The notes below the pieces were generated by a model. It ran no database searches, was not told where the DNA came from, and saw only the letters and a list, made by a program, of their open reading frames with translations. 43,288 nt of DNA from JAAYEA01 sp012689325 (GTDB taxonomy: Bacteria > Chloroflexota > Anaerolineae > JAAYEA01). Shown in pieces: positions 25,347 to 32,571 of the stretch (positions within the stretch are counted from its first letter, which is position 1; each line of letters starts with the position of its first letter). The position numbers and the translations under genes were made by a program. The stretch lies in the NCBI GenBank assembly GCA_036841525.1, contig DAITVZ010000045.1, positions 1 through 43,288 on the forward strand, given 5' to 3'.

Positions 25347-26564
25347 TCATTCCCTCTTGCGCGGATCGCGCATCTTGAGCCCGCCAACCACGCCGACCAG
25401 CGCCATCAGCCCGCCGACCGCCCGCAACATCGTCTCCAGGCCCAGGAACTCGGACATCCCGCCGCCCGCCACCGAGCCGGCGATGCCGCCCAGGCTGGAG
25501 GCCGTGCCTTGCAGGCCCGCCATCCGCCCGCGCTGCCTGCGCAAGCCCATTTCGGTGGCGTAAAGCATCGCCGCCGCCGAGTAGCACGAATAGGCCACCG
25601 AGCGCACGAGCTGCATGGGGATCAGCAGCGAAAGGCCGCTGGCGAAGGTATAGCCCACAAAGAGCAGGCCCATCCCCGCGATGCCAAAGCCTATCACCCG
25701 CTTGCTGCCCCAGCGGTCGCTCAGGTAGCCCGCTAGCACCATGGCCCCCGTCTCGCCGATGGCGGCGATGCCCCACAGCCGCGTCACCACGGTCATGGAG
25801 AGGCCCTTCCCCACCATGTACACCGGCCAGAAGGAGAATGCGGAGGCCTCGGCGAAGAACCAGGCAAAGACCACCGCCAGGAAGGGCAGCACCCACAATA
25901 GCTTGGCCCAGGTGATCTTGCCCTCGTCGGGGGCGGGCTGGCTCGCCGCCTCGACGGCGGAGGGTGCGTGGGCCGATGCTGGCGCCTCCTTCAGGAAACA
26001 GGTCAGGACGAAGCCGATCGCCACAAAGCAGCCGCCCACCAGGAAGGGGGCGGCCGTGCTGTAACGGTCGGCCAGGCTGCCGCCAAAGAGCGCCGCGATG
26101 CCAAAGGCCAGCGACCCCAGCCCGCGGTGCAGGCCCATCAGGCGGCCGCGATTGGCCTGCCCCTCCAGCATGTCGCCGATGAGCGCCAGGCTCCCCACGC
26201 TGTAGGCCGAGGTTCCAAACGCCGCCACGCCCTGAATCCAGGAGAGCGGTTGCCAACTGCCTGCCAGTCCCACCGCCCAGGTCGTCAGCGCCGAGACGGC
26301 CATGCCGATCATCAGCAACGGCTTGCGGCGCATCAGCAGGTCGGACCCACCGCCCCACAGGTATTGCAGCCCCAGCACCACGATCCGCCCCACCGTGCCG
26401 ATCAGCCCGATCTGCAGCAGGGTGGCCCCCAGGTCTTGCGCCCGCAGCGAGAAAAGCGGCCGGCTGATGCCCGTGGAGGCAAAGTTCATGAACGTGATCG
26501 CTGTGAGCAAAAGGTAGGGCTTGCTCCGCCACCAGATGAACCGGCCCGACTGCGCTTCGCTCAC
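25347..26564 (-). CDS. MFS transporter
   Basis: 405 residues, 12 helices, with a central loop at about 190-215 rich in Ala, Pro and Glu. Loop 2-3 is GGGSDLLMRRKPLL and the second-half equivalent GYLSDRWGSKRVIG. MGLRRQRGRMAGLQGTASSLG near helix 10-11 is typical of MFS_1 carriers. Start is GTG at 26564 with GGAGGA upstream, sharing one base with the stop of the preceding MFS gene (TAGTG), so the pair is coupled. Substrate unknown. Its place between another MFS gene and the URO-D/sialidase genes suggests uptake or efflux of sugar derivatives. Confidence 0.9.
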   Translation of the reverse strand: MSEAQSGRFIWWRSKPYLLLTAITFMNFASTGISRPLFSLRAQDLGATLLQIGLIGTVGRIVVLGLQYLWGGGSDLLMRRKPLLMIGMAVSALTTWAVGLAGSWQPLSWIQGVAAFGTSAYSVGSLALIGDMLEGQANRGRLMGLHRGLGSLAFGIAALFGGSLADRYSTAAPFLVGGCFVAIGFVLTCFLKEAPASAHAPSAVEAASQPAPDEGKITWAKLLWVLPFLAVVFAWFFAEASAFSFWPVYMVGKGLSMTVVTRLWGIAAIGETGAMVLAGYLSDRWGSKRVIGFGIAGMGLLFVGYTFASGLSLLIPMQLVRSVAYSCYSAAAMLYATEMGLRRQRGRMAGLQGTASSLGGIAGSVAGGGMSEFLGLETMLRAVGGLMALVGVVGGLKMRDPRKRE

Positions 26565-27787
26565 TAGTCCTCCATGCTCCCGGGCAAGGGGCCCGCCTTT
26601 TCCAGTGGGAAGAGGCTAAAAAGCGCCCCGCCCATCATCCGAATCGCCGACGCCACCATCAGCGCGCCAGCGATGCCGATCACCTCGGATAGCGCCACGC
26701 CGATCAGCGGGCCCAGGAAACCCGTGACGTTGATCGCCGTGGTGTACAAGCTCATGTAGCTCGTCCGCCGCTCCGGCGGGCAGACGTTGATGGACGTGTT
26801 GAAAAAGGTCAGGTTCGTCGCCGGGGTGACCAGGCTCATGAGCGCGATGATCGCCACCACCGTGTTCAAGTCCTGCGAGAGCGCCACCCCCAACGGGTAG
26901 AGCGCGATGACCGGCGCCATCCAGCGCATCACCCGCAGATCGCCGTAGCGATTCACGATCCGGGGCCAGAACCAATAGCCGATGAGAATCGCCACATTCC
27001 CCACCGACAGCCGAAAGCCCAGCCAGGCGTCGCTGGCGCCCAGCACGCGCACGAAATAGATGATATAGAGCGGCTGCGCCAGGCTCATCCCCAGGTTATA
27101 CACCACGCGGATGGCCGTGTAGCGAAAAAAGACCGGGTTCTCCGCCACCACGCGCCGGAGCGAGAAGCGCTGCTTGGTTGCCGGCGCCCGTTGCACCGAG
27201 GCGCTGGCCCCCTCGGGGAGCCGCAGCCGGAAGAGCATCGCCACGCTGATCATCCCCGTCACAAAGGCCAGGCCGTAGGCGATCTGGTAGCCATAGGGAA
27301 AGACCACTTTGTCCAGCATCTCGCCGACCAGCGGGACGGCCACCACCAGCAAGGCGGCGTCCATGATCCGCCGCTGGGCCAGCACCTCCACCCGCCTGCG
27401 CCCGGGGAGCAGGTCGGCATAGAAGGCGTTCCACCCGGCGTGGTTGGGGGCCAGAAACAGCTCGCGCAGCAGAAAGAGCGCCACAAAGGCCTCGGCCCGC
27501 CGCTCCTGCACGAAAAAGGGCATCAGCGCGATGGGGAGGTAGAGGACCCGCTGCAAAAAGATGCTCCACACCACCCAGGCCTTGCGGCTGCCGCGCCACT
27601 CCATCAGCCGCGCCGCGGGCAGCGTCAGCAAGATGGTCATCAGCGCCGGGCCGGAGGTGAGCAGCCCCACCAACGAATTCGAGCCGCCCAGGCGCACCAC
27701 ATAGGCGCTATTGAACGAGACCGCCGCGCCGAGGATGGCGGTCCAGAACATCTCGGCCACCAGGAGCCAGGCGTTGCGGTCCTCCAC
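26564..27787 (-). CDS. MFS transporter, start uncertain
   Basis: 407 residues from GTG 27787. About 12 helices: the first is WLLVAEMFWTAILGAAVSF. Loop 2-3 contains LMEWRGSRKAWVV and loop 8-9 IVNRYGDLRVMRW. The frame stays open for 54 codons upstream, with no ATG, GTG or TTG, and encodes a basic, Trp-rich segment (DWSRLSPARLDWRRAPRRAW) that looks like a genuine cytosolic N-terminus. A strong promoter lies at 27987-28015 and the best ribosome site precedes an ATC at 27949. The true start may therefore be 27949; see finding. One-base overlap with the next MFS gene. Confidence 0.85.
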   Translation of the reverse strand: MEDRNAWLLVAEMFWTAILGAAVSFNSAYVVRLGGSNSLVGLLTSGPALMTILLTLPAARLMEWRGSRKAWVVWSIFLQRVLYLPIALMPFFVQERRAEAFVALFLLRELFLAPNHAGWNAFYADLLPGRRRVEVLAQRRIMDAALLVVAVPLVGEMLDKVVFPYGYQIAYGLAFVTGMISVAMLFRLRLPEGASASVQRAPATKQRFSLRRVVAENPVFFRYTAIRVVYNLGMSLAQPLYIIYFVRVLGASDAWLGFRLSVGNVAILIGYWFWPRIVNRYGDLRVMRWMAPVIALYPLGVALSQDLNTVVAIIALMSLVTPATNLTFFNTSINVCPPERRTSYMSLYTTAINVTGFLGPLIGVALSEVIGIAGALMVASAIRMMGGALFSLFPLEKAGPLPGSMED

Positions 27788-27986
27788 CTGCTCAGCGGGC
27801 GGGGGGACCAGACCGCGTCGAAACCCCTGCCAGGCTCGCCGGGGCGCGCGCCGCCAATCGAGACGCGCCGGGGACAGACGGCTCCAGTCCGGCAGGCGTG
27901 GGCCAGGGCGGGCGGTCTTGGGGGCTTGGTCAGGCTCGGGACTGGCGATGGTGCTTACCTCGTCGCGTTATTGGAGGACGCCGTGC

Positions 27987-28015
27987 AGTATAAGCCACCC
28001 CAGTCCAGGCGGCAA
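27987..28015 (-). promoter_or_regulatory. promoter of the tandem MFS genes
   Basis: Minus strand TTGCCG (28015-28010), 17-base spacer, TATACT (27992-27987). Transcription would begin about 30 bases before the ATC at 27949, and about 190 before the GTG at 27787. Confidence 0.75.
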
Positions 28016-28042
28016 GTGCGGCGCGGGGGTATACCGCCTATT

Positions 28043-28130
28043 GCTGATCGCAGATCGCGTATCGCGCCTCGCGGCGCGTAGCGTAGCCCGCTCCCGTCCT
28101 TCGATAAGCGATAGGCGATTAGCGATTAGC
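28043..28130. repeat. GCGAT-type short repeat cluster, copy B
   Basis: Two blocks, CTGATCGCAGATCGCGTATCG and CGATAAGCGATAGGCGATTAG types (each quoted in part), around the end of the mannosyltransferase gene. The repeat supplies that gene's stop codon (28119-28121). Confidence 0.55.
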
Positions 28131-29597
28131 CATGCACCCCCGCGCCAGCCAGAGCGCCCCCGGCGGCAGGACGGTGGCCGCCATCGCCAGCGCGCGAAAC
28201 CCGTCGATGGAGAAGTGATCAAGCCCCCACCCAAACCAGACAAAGTGGTAAAGCAAATAGCTCAGCAAGCCCAGGGCGGAGAAAAGCGCCGCGCGCCCCA
28301 GCCGCTCCCGGTCCCAGCTGGCAGCCGCCAGCCCCACCAGCCAGATGAGATACCAGGGCTGGAACCAGGCGCAACCGAAAGCCAAGTAGAAAAAGATGAG
28401 GCCGTAGCTCGCCTCCGTCAGCTCGGCGCGCCGGACGCGGACAGCTCGCGCCAGGGCATAGGCCGCCGTCGCCCCCAGGGCCAGCCCTTGCGCCAGCGCC
28501 ATCGCCCGCGCGGGCTCGAGCCACCGCTCCAAGGCCAGCCGCGCCACCAGCGGCCAGGAGGTGGTAAAGAGCTGCAGCCGGAACCCCGCCCACGCCCCTT
28601 GCCCCTCCGCCCAAAAGGGAGCCCATCCCAGCGCCAGCGCCCCGCCAAAGAGCAGCGCTGCCACCGCCAGGTAGGCCAGCCGCCGCCAGAGGGAGCGGGG
28701 CTGCTCCCGGAGCCCGGCGGCTATGATCAGCGGGAAGAGCAGCCCGCCCCAGAACTTGGTCAGCACCGCGCCCGCCAGAGGCAGCATCGCCGCCAGCATC
28801 CGGCCTCGCAGCGCCAGCCACACCGCCAGCAGCATCCCGGCGAGCATGATGTTGTCGTTGTGCCCGTTGGCGAGCGTCTCCACCAGCACCAGCGGGTTCC
28901 AGGCGTAAAAGAGCACCCCCGCTGCCACGCGGTCGGGGCGCGTCTCCCGCAGGCACAGCGCAATCAGCAGGATATCCAGCCAGTGGAAAGCCAGCGCCAC
29001 GCCCTTGAAGGCCAGCAGGTTGGCCAACAAGCCCTTGCCAGCCAGTCGCGAGACCGCCCCGGCCAGCGCCGTCCAGAGGGGGCCATAGGCAGAGGTGGTA
29101 TCGGACCAGGGCGCGTAATCCACCCAGGGCTCGCCAGCCAGCTCCACGCCGGTCACCACGTAGGGGTTCAGCTCGTACTGCCCAAGCACCTTGCCGATGA
29201 CGGCATAGTCGAAGAGGTCCGCGGCGCCCCAGGGGTAGCTGAAAAAGAGGGTGGCAGAGAAAAGGAGCGCAAAGACGAGGATAACTCCCAGGCGCGCGCC
29301 AGATCGCGAGGCGATCCGCAGCGCGAGGCCGTAACAGGCCAAGCACACGACGGCGGCCGCCGTGTACAGCAGGCCGCCTCGCACGCCATGATCCAGGAGC
29401 TTGCCCAGGTCCAGGAGCGGGGTGCGATAGTAGCGCAGCAGGGGAAACGCCCAGGTGCCGCCAAGATAGGCGAGAAACGCCACGACGCCCAGCGCGGCCA
29501 GTCGGGCCGACGGGGCGTCGCGCCACCACAAAGTCTTTTTACCAGAGGCCGTGGCCGCTTCGCCCCCTCCCCAGCCAGCAACAACGTCAGCGGACAC
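28119..29597 (-). CDS. GT87-like polyprenyl-phosphate-mannose-dependent mannosyltransferase
   Basis: 492 residues with about 11-13 membrane helices. The first external loop carries FFSYPWGAADLFDYAVIGKV and YELNPYVVTG, the DxD-like and NPY motifs of GT-C glycosyltransferases. Later WNPLVLVETLANGHNDNIML is the NGHND motif of GT87/MptA-type alpha-mannosyltransferases. FQPWYLIWLVGL near the end is also typical. Such enzymes move mannose from a polyprenyl phosphate carrier to cell-envelope glycans on the outer face. GTG 29597 is chosen (AAGGA before it). The last residues (CMANR) and the stop come from an intergenic repeat. The CBM48 gene lies 14 bases upstream in the same operon. Confidence 0.85.
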   Translation of the reverse strand: MSADVVAGWGGGEAATASGKKTLWWRDAPSARLAALGVVAFLAYLGGTWAFPLLRYYRTPLLDLGKLLDHGVRGGLLYTAAAVVCLACYGLALRIASRSGARLGVILVFALLFSATLFFSYPWGAADLFDYAVIGKVLGQYELNPYVVTGVELAGEPWVDYAPWSDTTSAYGPLWTALAGAVSRLAGKGLLANLLAFKGVALAFHWLDILLIALCLRETRPDRVAAGVLFYAWNPLVLVETLANGHNDNIMLAGMLLAVWLALRGRMLAAMLPLAGAVLTKFWGGLLFPLIIAAGLREQPRSLWRRLAYLAVAALLFGGALALGWAPFWAEGQGAWAGFRLQLFTTSWPLVARLALERWLEPARAMALAQGLALGATAAYALARAVRVRRAELTEASYGLIFFYLAFGCAWFQPWYLIWLVGLAAASWDRERLGRAALFSALGLLSYLLYHFVWFGWGLDHFSIDGFRALAMAATVLPPGALWLARGCMANR

Positions 29598-29611
29598 GGC
29601 CCATCCTTGAG

Positions 29612-29911
29612 CTAGAGCACCACCACCGAGTTATCGCCGCCAAAGACGTTGGGCTCGTACTTGTCGGCGTCCCAGTCATTGTGCCACTGTGTGCCATTCA
29701 CCAGGTAGCGGAAACGATACTCCCGTCCGGCGGGCAGATCCAGAGCGATGCTCCAGACCTCAGAACTGCGGTCCCAAGTCATGGGATTGGCAGTCTTGCT
29801 CCAGTTGTTGAACTCGCCCACCAGATGCACCGTTTCGGCCCAAATGGATGGCGGGAGCGTAAAGATGACCTTGGCGTAGCCCTCAGTTTCGGAAGGCATC
29901 TTTTTGATCAT
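29612..29911 (-). CDS. stand-alone CBM48 / AMPK-beta-type glycogen-binding domain protein
   Basis: 99 residues that make up a single early-set domain. VHLVGEFNNWSKTANPM holds the GEFNNW motif, WSIALDLPAGREYRFRYLVN the second strand pair, and WHNDWDADKYEPN the C-terminal part. This matches the glycogen-binding module of branching enzymes and AMPK beta subunits, here without any catalytic partner in the chain. It could target or regulate glycogen enzymes; glycogen phosphorylase sits at the end of this window, 12 kb away. ATG 29911 with a G-run as SD. First gene of a transcript with the mannosyltransferase. Confidence 0.88.
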   Translation of the reverse strand: MIKKMPSETEGYAKVIFTLPPSIWAETVHLVGEFNNWSKTANPMTWDRSSEVWSIALDLPAGREYRFRYLVNGTQWHNDWDADKYEPNVFGGDNSVVVL

Positions 29912-30059
29912 GAATCCCCCCCGCGCGCGACCGACGGTCTGTCCTCGTCGCCAGACCGCGCGCTGCGTGATAGTGGAGCGACTCCTGCCTCGCGGCGCCG
30001 GAGGTGTCCCCCAAATGGATCGTCCCTCAGCGAATGCGGGACGGCATAATGCGACTTGG

Positions 30060-30323
30060 CTACGCCTTGGGCGTTTTGCCCGGATTCAACTTGGCGAACT
30101 TGGCCAGCAGTTCTTCACGCGTCTCTTCGCGATCTGGATCAGGAACGGGCGCGCCTTCCGGGCAGACGTCGGCGCACTGCTGCGTCCCGAAGAAACCCAC
30201 GCACTCGGTGCACTTGTCCGGGTCGATAATGTACAGGTCGTCGCCCTCGGAAATCGCTTCGTTCGGGCACTCGTATTCGCAGGAGCCACACATGATACAG
30301 GCATCGGTGATCTTGAAGGCCAT
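30060..30323 (-). CDS. 2[4Fe-4S] ferredoxin (Alvin/YfhL type)
   Basis: 87 residues. Cluster I ligands Cys9, Cys12, Cys15 and Cys19 are in CIMCGSCEYECP. Cluster II ligands Cys38, Cys41, Cys50 and Cys54 are in CTECVGFFGTQQCADVCPE, with the C-x2-C-x8-C-x3-CP spacing of the long-loop Allochromatium-type ferredoxins. A C-terminal helix of about 25 residues (EETREELLAKFAKLN) follows, as in that group. These are very low-potential electron carriers in the cytosol. Start ATG 30323 with GGAGGT. The frame continues upstream but the promoter at 30376-30404 supports this start. Confidence 0.95.
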   Translation of the reverse strand: MAFKITDACIMCGSCEYECPNEAISEGDDLYIIDPDKCTECVGFFGTQQCADVCPEGAPVPDPDREETREELLAKFAKLNPGKTPKA

Positions 30324-30375
30324 TGGGGGTGTACCTCCATCCTTCGCAGTGATGATTGGCTGTCCAGACGCGGAT

Positions 30376-30404
30376 ATAGTAATACGCTCTCGGGCTGATG
30401 TCAA
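30376..30404 (-). promoter_or_regulatory. ferredoxin promoter
   Basis: Minus strand TTGACA (30404-30399), 17-base spacer, TACTAT (30381-30376). The -35 is a perfect consensus, only 12 bases from the divergent bactofilin -35 box. Confidence 0.8.
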
Positions 30405-30416
30405 ATCATGGGCCGA

Positions 30417-30444
30417 TTGACAAATCGGGGAAAAGGCTTACCAT
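30417..30444 (+). promoter_or_regulatory. bactofilin promoter
   Basis: TTGACA (30417-30422), 16-base spacer, TACCAT (30439-30444), 40 bases before the GTG start. Confidence 0.65.
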
Positions 30445-30484
30445 GGGGGCCAAACCACGCCCAAAGCCATGAAGGAGCAGTCAG

Positions 30485-30892
30485 GTGTTCAGAAAAGCGA
30501 AGCAACTGGTCATTACCGGCGGCAAGATCGAGACCATCTTGGGGGCCAACACCAGCTTTGAGGGGCACCTGAAGACCGACGGCAACCTGCGCATCGATGG
30601 CGCCTATGATGGGGTGATCGAGGGCGTAGGCAACATCGTGGTGGGCGAGACGGCCAGGATCGCCGCCGAGATCCGGGCGCATACCATCCAGGTGTGGGGT
30701 CAGGTCACCGGCAAGATCGTGGCCGCCGAGCGGCTCGAGATATTGCATACCGGCCGCGTCCTGGCCGATATCGAGGTCAAGTCGCTGCTCATCGACGATG
30801 GCGGGATCTTTCGCGGCGCCTGCATCATCCACGGCGCGCGCCCCGAGGACGAGCCCCCCGCCAAGGAGGCCCCTTCCGTCCCTGAGGGGTAA
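30485..30892 (+). CDS. bactofilin (polymer-forming cytoskeletal protein)
   Basis: 135 residues. The central right-handed beta-helix domain (about 15-112) is built of short repeats: ETILGANTSFEGHLKTDGNL, RIDGAYDGVIEGVGNIVVGE, ARIAAEIRAHTIQVWGQVTG and RLEILHTGRVLADIEVKSLL. Flanking tails are short and the C-terminal one is Pro/Glu-rich (EDEPPAKEAPSVPEG), as usual. Bactofilins polymerise without nucleotide into membrane-associated filaments that organise cell-wall synthesis or cell shape. Start GTG 30485 with AAGGAG upstream. Monocistronic with a hairpin at 30910-30928. Divergent from the ferredoxin gene. Confidence 0.93.
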   Translation: MFRKAKQLVITGGKIETILGANTSFEGHLKTDGNLRIDGAYDGVIEGVGNIVVGETARIAAEIRAHTIQVWGQVTGKIVAAERLEILHTGRVLADIEVKSLLIDDGGIFRGACIIHGARPEDEPPAKEAPSVPEG

Positions 30893-30909
30893 TTCCCGCG
30901 ATTGTGTAG

Positions 30910-30928
30910 CGCAAGCCTCCGGCTTGCG
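30910..30928 (+). terminator. hairpin downstream of the bactofilin gene
   Basis: CGCAAGCC-TCC-GGCTTGCG, 8-bp perfect stem, without a T-run. It may be a terminator or a REP-like element. Confidence 0.5.
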
Positions 30929-31008
30929 TCCCCCCCAAGCCAGGTGGTCAAGCTACATGGGCCGGCGATGGATCACCCGCCGCAGACCCGAGAGTCTTTC
31001 GAGACGGT

Positions 31009-31053
31009 GCGATACGCGATCCGCGATATGCGATCAGTGATCAGCGCTTAGCG
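31009..31053. repeat. GCGAT-type short repeat cluster, copy C
   Basis: GCGATACGCGATCCGCGATA followed by GCGATCAGTGATCAGCGCTT. It contains the stop codon (31034-31036) of the sugar isomerase gene. Confidence 0.55.
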
Positions 31054-31861
31054 CCCCCTGCACATAGGCCACCGCCTCGCGCAGCGCCCGCCCGGCCTGG
31101 GTTGCGGACCAGGCCCGCAGCGCCACCGGGCTCAGCTCCAGCGTCACCAGCCCCTCATACCCGTCGCGCGCCAGCGCCTGCACCAGCGCCGCCAGGGGCA
31201 GCACCCCTCGCCCGGGGATTTGATGGTGCTTGATCAGGCTGTGCAGCCCCGGCCGGTCCAACCACCTCGGCACCTCCACCAGGTCGCTCAGATGCACGTT
31301 CGCCAGCCGCTGCCGGAAAAGGCCATAGGCATGCAGGATATCCTGCGAGAGCGAAGCCACGTGCACCGTGTCCAGCACGATCCCCGCGCCCATCCGCTCA
31401 GCGAACCGCCCCAGGTTATCCATATCGAACAACTCGAAAGCGCGCTCCGTGGTGTGAAATAGCCCCGGCGTCTCCACGGCGATCTGCAGGCCATCGCGCG
31501 CCAGACCCGACGCCAGCGCCTCGCGGAAGGCCCGCCCCCGCTCGTCACGCTCCATATCCCGCGCCTGCGGGACGTGCAGCACGACCAAGGGAGAGGGCTC
31601 CAGGGCCGCGGCATAGGCCGTCAGCCGCTCGATATTGCGGGGGATCTGCCGCCAGCCGGGCAGCGGCAGGATGGGGCCGTGCAGGCTGCTGATGGACACG
31701 CCCGCGTCCTCGGCCAGGCGCTGCACCTCGGCCGGGCCGCGGCGGATCGCCTCGGGGCCCAGCACCAACTCGACGCAGTCGAGGCCAGCTTCGTGGGCCA
31801 GGTGGAAGGAGCGTGCCAGAGGATAGCTGTAGGTGGAACCGGTGGAATAGCTCAGACGCAA
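31034..31861 (-). CDS. sugar phosphate isomerase/epimerase family TIM-barrel protein
   Basis: 275 residues of the AP-endonuclease-2/xylose-isomerase-like barrel. Family motifs: AHEAGLDCVELVLGPEA, VSISSLHGPILPLPG, LQIAVETPGLFHTTERAF (with the metal-binding Glu), GAGIVLDTVHVASLSQD (Asp and His), LANVHLSDLVEVPR (His) and GLVTLELSP (Glu). The metal site residues seem complete. Start TTG 31861 with GGGAGG 10 bases upstream. It follows nadD by 41 bases in one run with obg and nadD, although its role is unrelated. The substrate is not identifiable. Confidence 0.88.
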   Translation of the reverse strand: MRLSYSTGSTYSYPLARSFHLAHEAGLDCVELVLGPEAIRRGPAEVQRLAEDAGVSISSLHGPILPLPGWRQIPRNIERLTAYAAALEPSPLVVLHVPQARDMERDERGRAFREALASGLARDGLQIAVETPGLFHTTERAFELFDMDNLGRFAERMGAGIVLDTVHVASLSQDILHAYGLFRQRLANVHLSDLVEVPRWLDRPGLHSLIKHHQIPGRGVLPLAALVQALARDGYEGLVTLELSPVALRAWSATQAGRALREAVAYVQGALSADH

Positions 31862-31902
31862 CGGGGATCAGCCTCCCAAAAAGGTAGCGCGGCGCAGCCG
31901 CC

Positions 31903-32571
31903 TCATGCCGGGTGAGCCAGCGCGGGGGCCGCTTGCTCGCCCTGCCGGTACAGCTTCTGCTCGCGAATATAGGCCGCGACCTCCTCCGGCACCTGGTAGC
32001 GGATCGGCCAGCCCATCTGCACGCGGCGGCGCAGCTCGCTGGACGACACCGACAGCTCGGGGGTCTCTAGCAGGATCAGCGCCTCCCGCAGGCCGGGGAT
32101 GGCCTGCTCCAGCCCGGCGACATCCGGCGCATAGCCCGGCCGGTTCGCCACCACCAGGCGGCAGAGCCGGACGATCTCTTCCGGCGCCCGCCAATGGGGC
32201 ATGGTGACCAGCGAATCCTGGCCCATGATGAAATAGATCTCCGCCCCCGCGGGCAGCTCTTGCCGCAAGAGCCGCAGCATGTCCACCGTGTAGGAGGGCC
32301 CGGGGCGTTCCAGATCAGTGCGGCTGATCTCGAAAGCGGGATTGCCGGCGATGGCCAGCGCAAGCATGCGGCAGCGATGCCGGGCCTCGGCGGTCTGCCG
32401 GCCGATCTTGAGCGGCGACGTTTGCGCCGGGATAAAGAGGACGCGCTCCAGCGCCAGCCGCGCGCGCGCCTCCTCGGCGATCACCAGATGCCCATTGTGG
32501 ATGGGGTCAAAGGTCCCCCCCAGCACGCCGATGCGCGGCGGCTCGCCGACTGCTCCATCTGCTACGCCCAT
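31903..32571 (-). CDS. nadD: nicotinate-nucleotide adenylyltransferase
   Basis: 222 residues. GGTFDPIHNGHL (18-29) is the nucleotidyltransferase motif that binds ATP. PAQTSPLK and IMGQDSLVTMPHWRAPEEI are the substrate region motifs of NadD, and SVSSSELRRRV is the ISSTxIR motif. The enzyme joins nicotinate mononucleotide with ATP to make deamido-NAD, an essential NAD step. ATG 32571 overlaps the end of obg by 10 bases. The obg-nadD order is common in many bacterial groups and supports both calls. Confidence 0.95.
   Translation of the reverse strand: MGVADGAVGEPPRIGVLGGTFDPIHNGHLVIAEEARARLALERVLFIPAQTSPLKIGRQTAEARHRCRMLALAIAGNPAFEISRTDLERPGPSYTVDMLRLLRQELPAGAEIYFIMGQDSLVTMPHWRAPEEIVRLCRLVVANRPGYAPDVAGLEQAIPGLREALILLETPELSVSSSELRRRVQMGWPIRYQVPEEVAAYIREQKLYRQGEQAAPALAHPA

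Noticed and set aside
27711..29615. 634-codon plus-strand frame opposite the MFS and mannosyltransferase genes
   Set aside because: Gln/Arg/Gly-rich with no domain; it spans two real genes and a promoter on the other strand.
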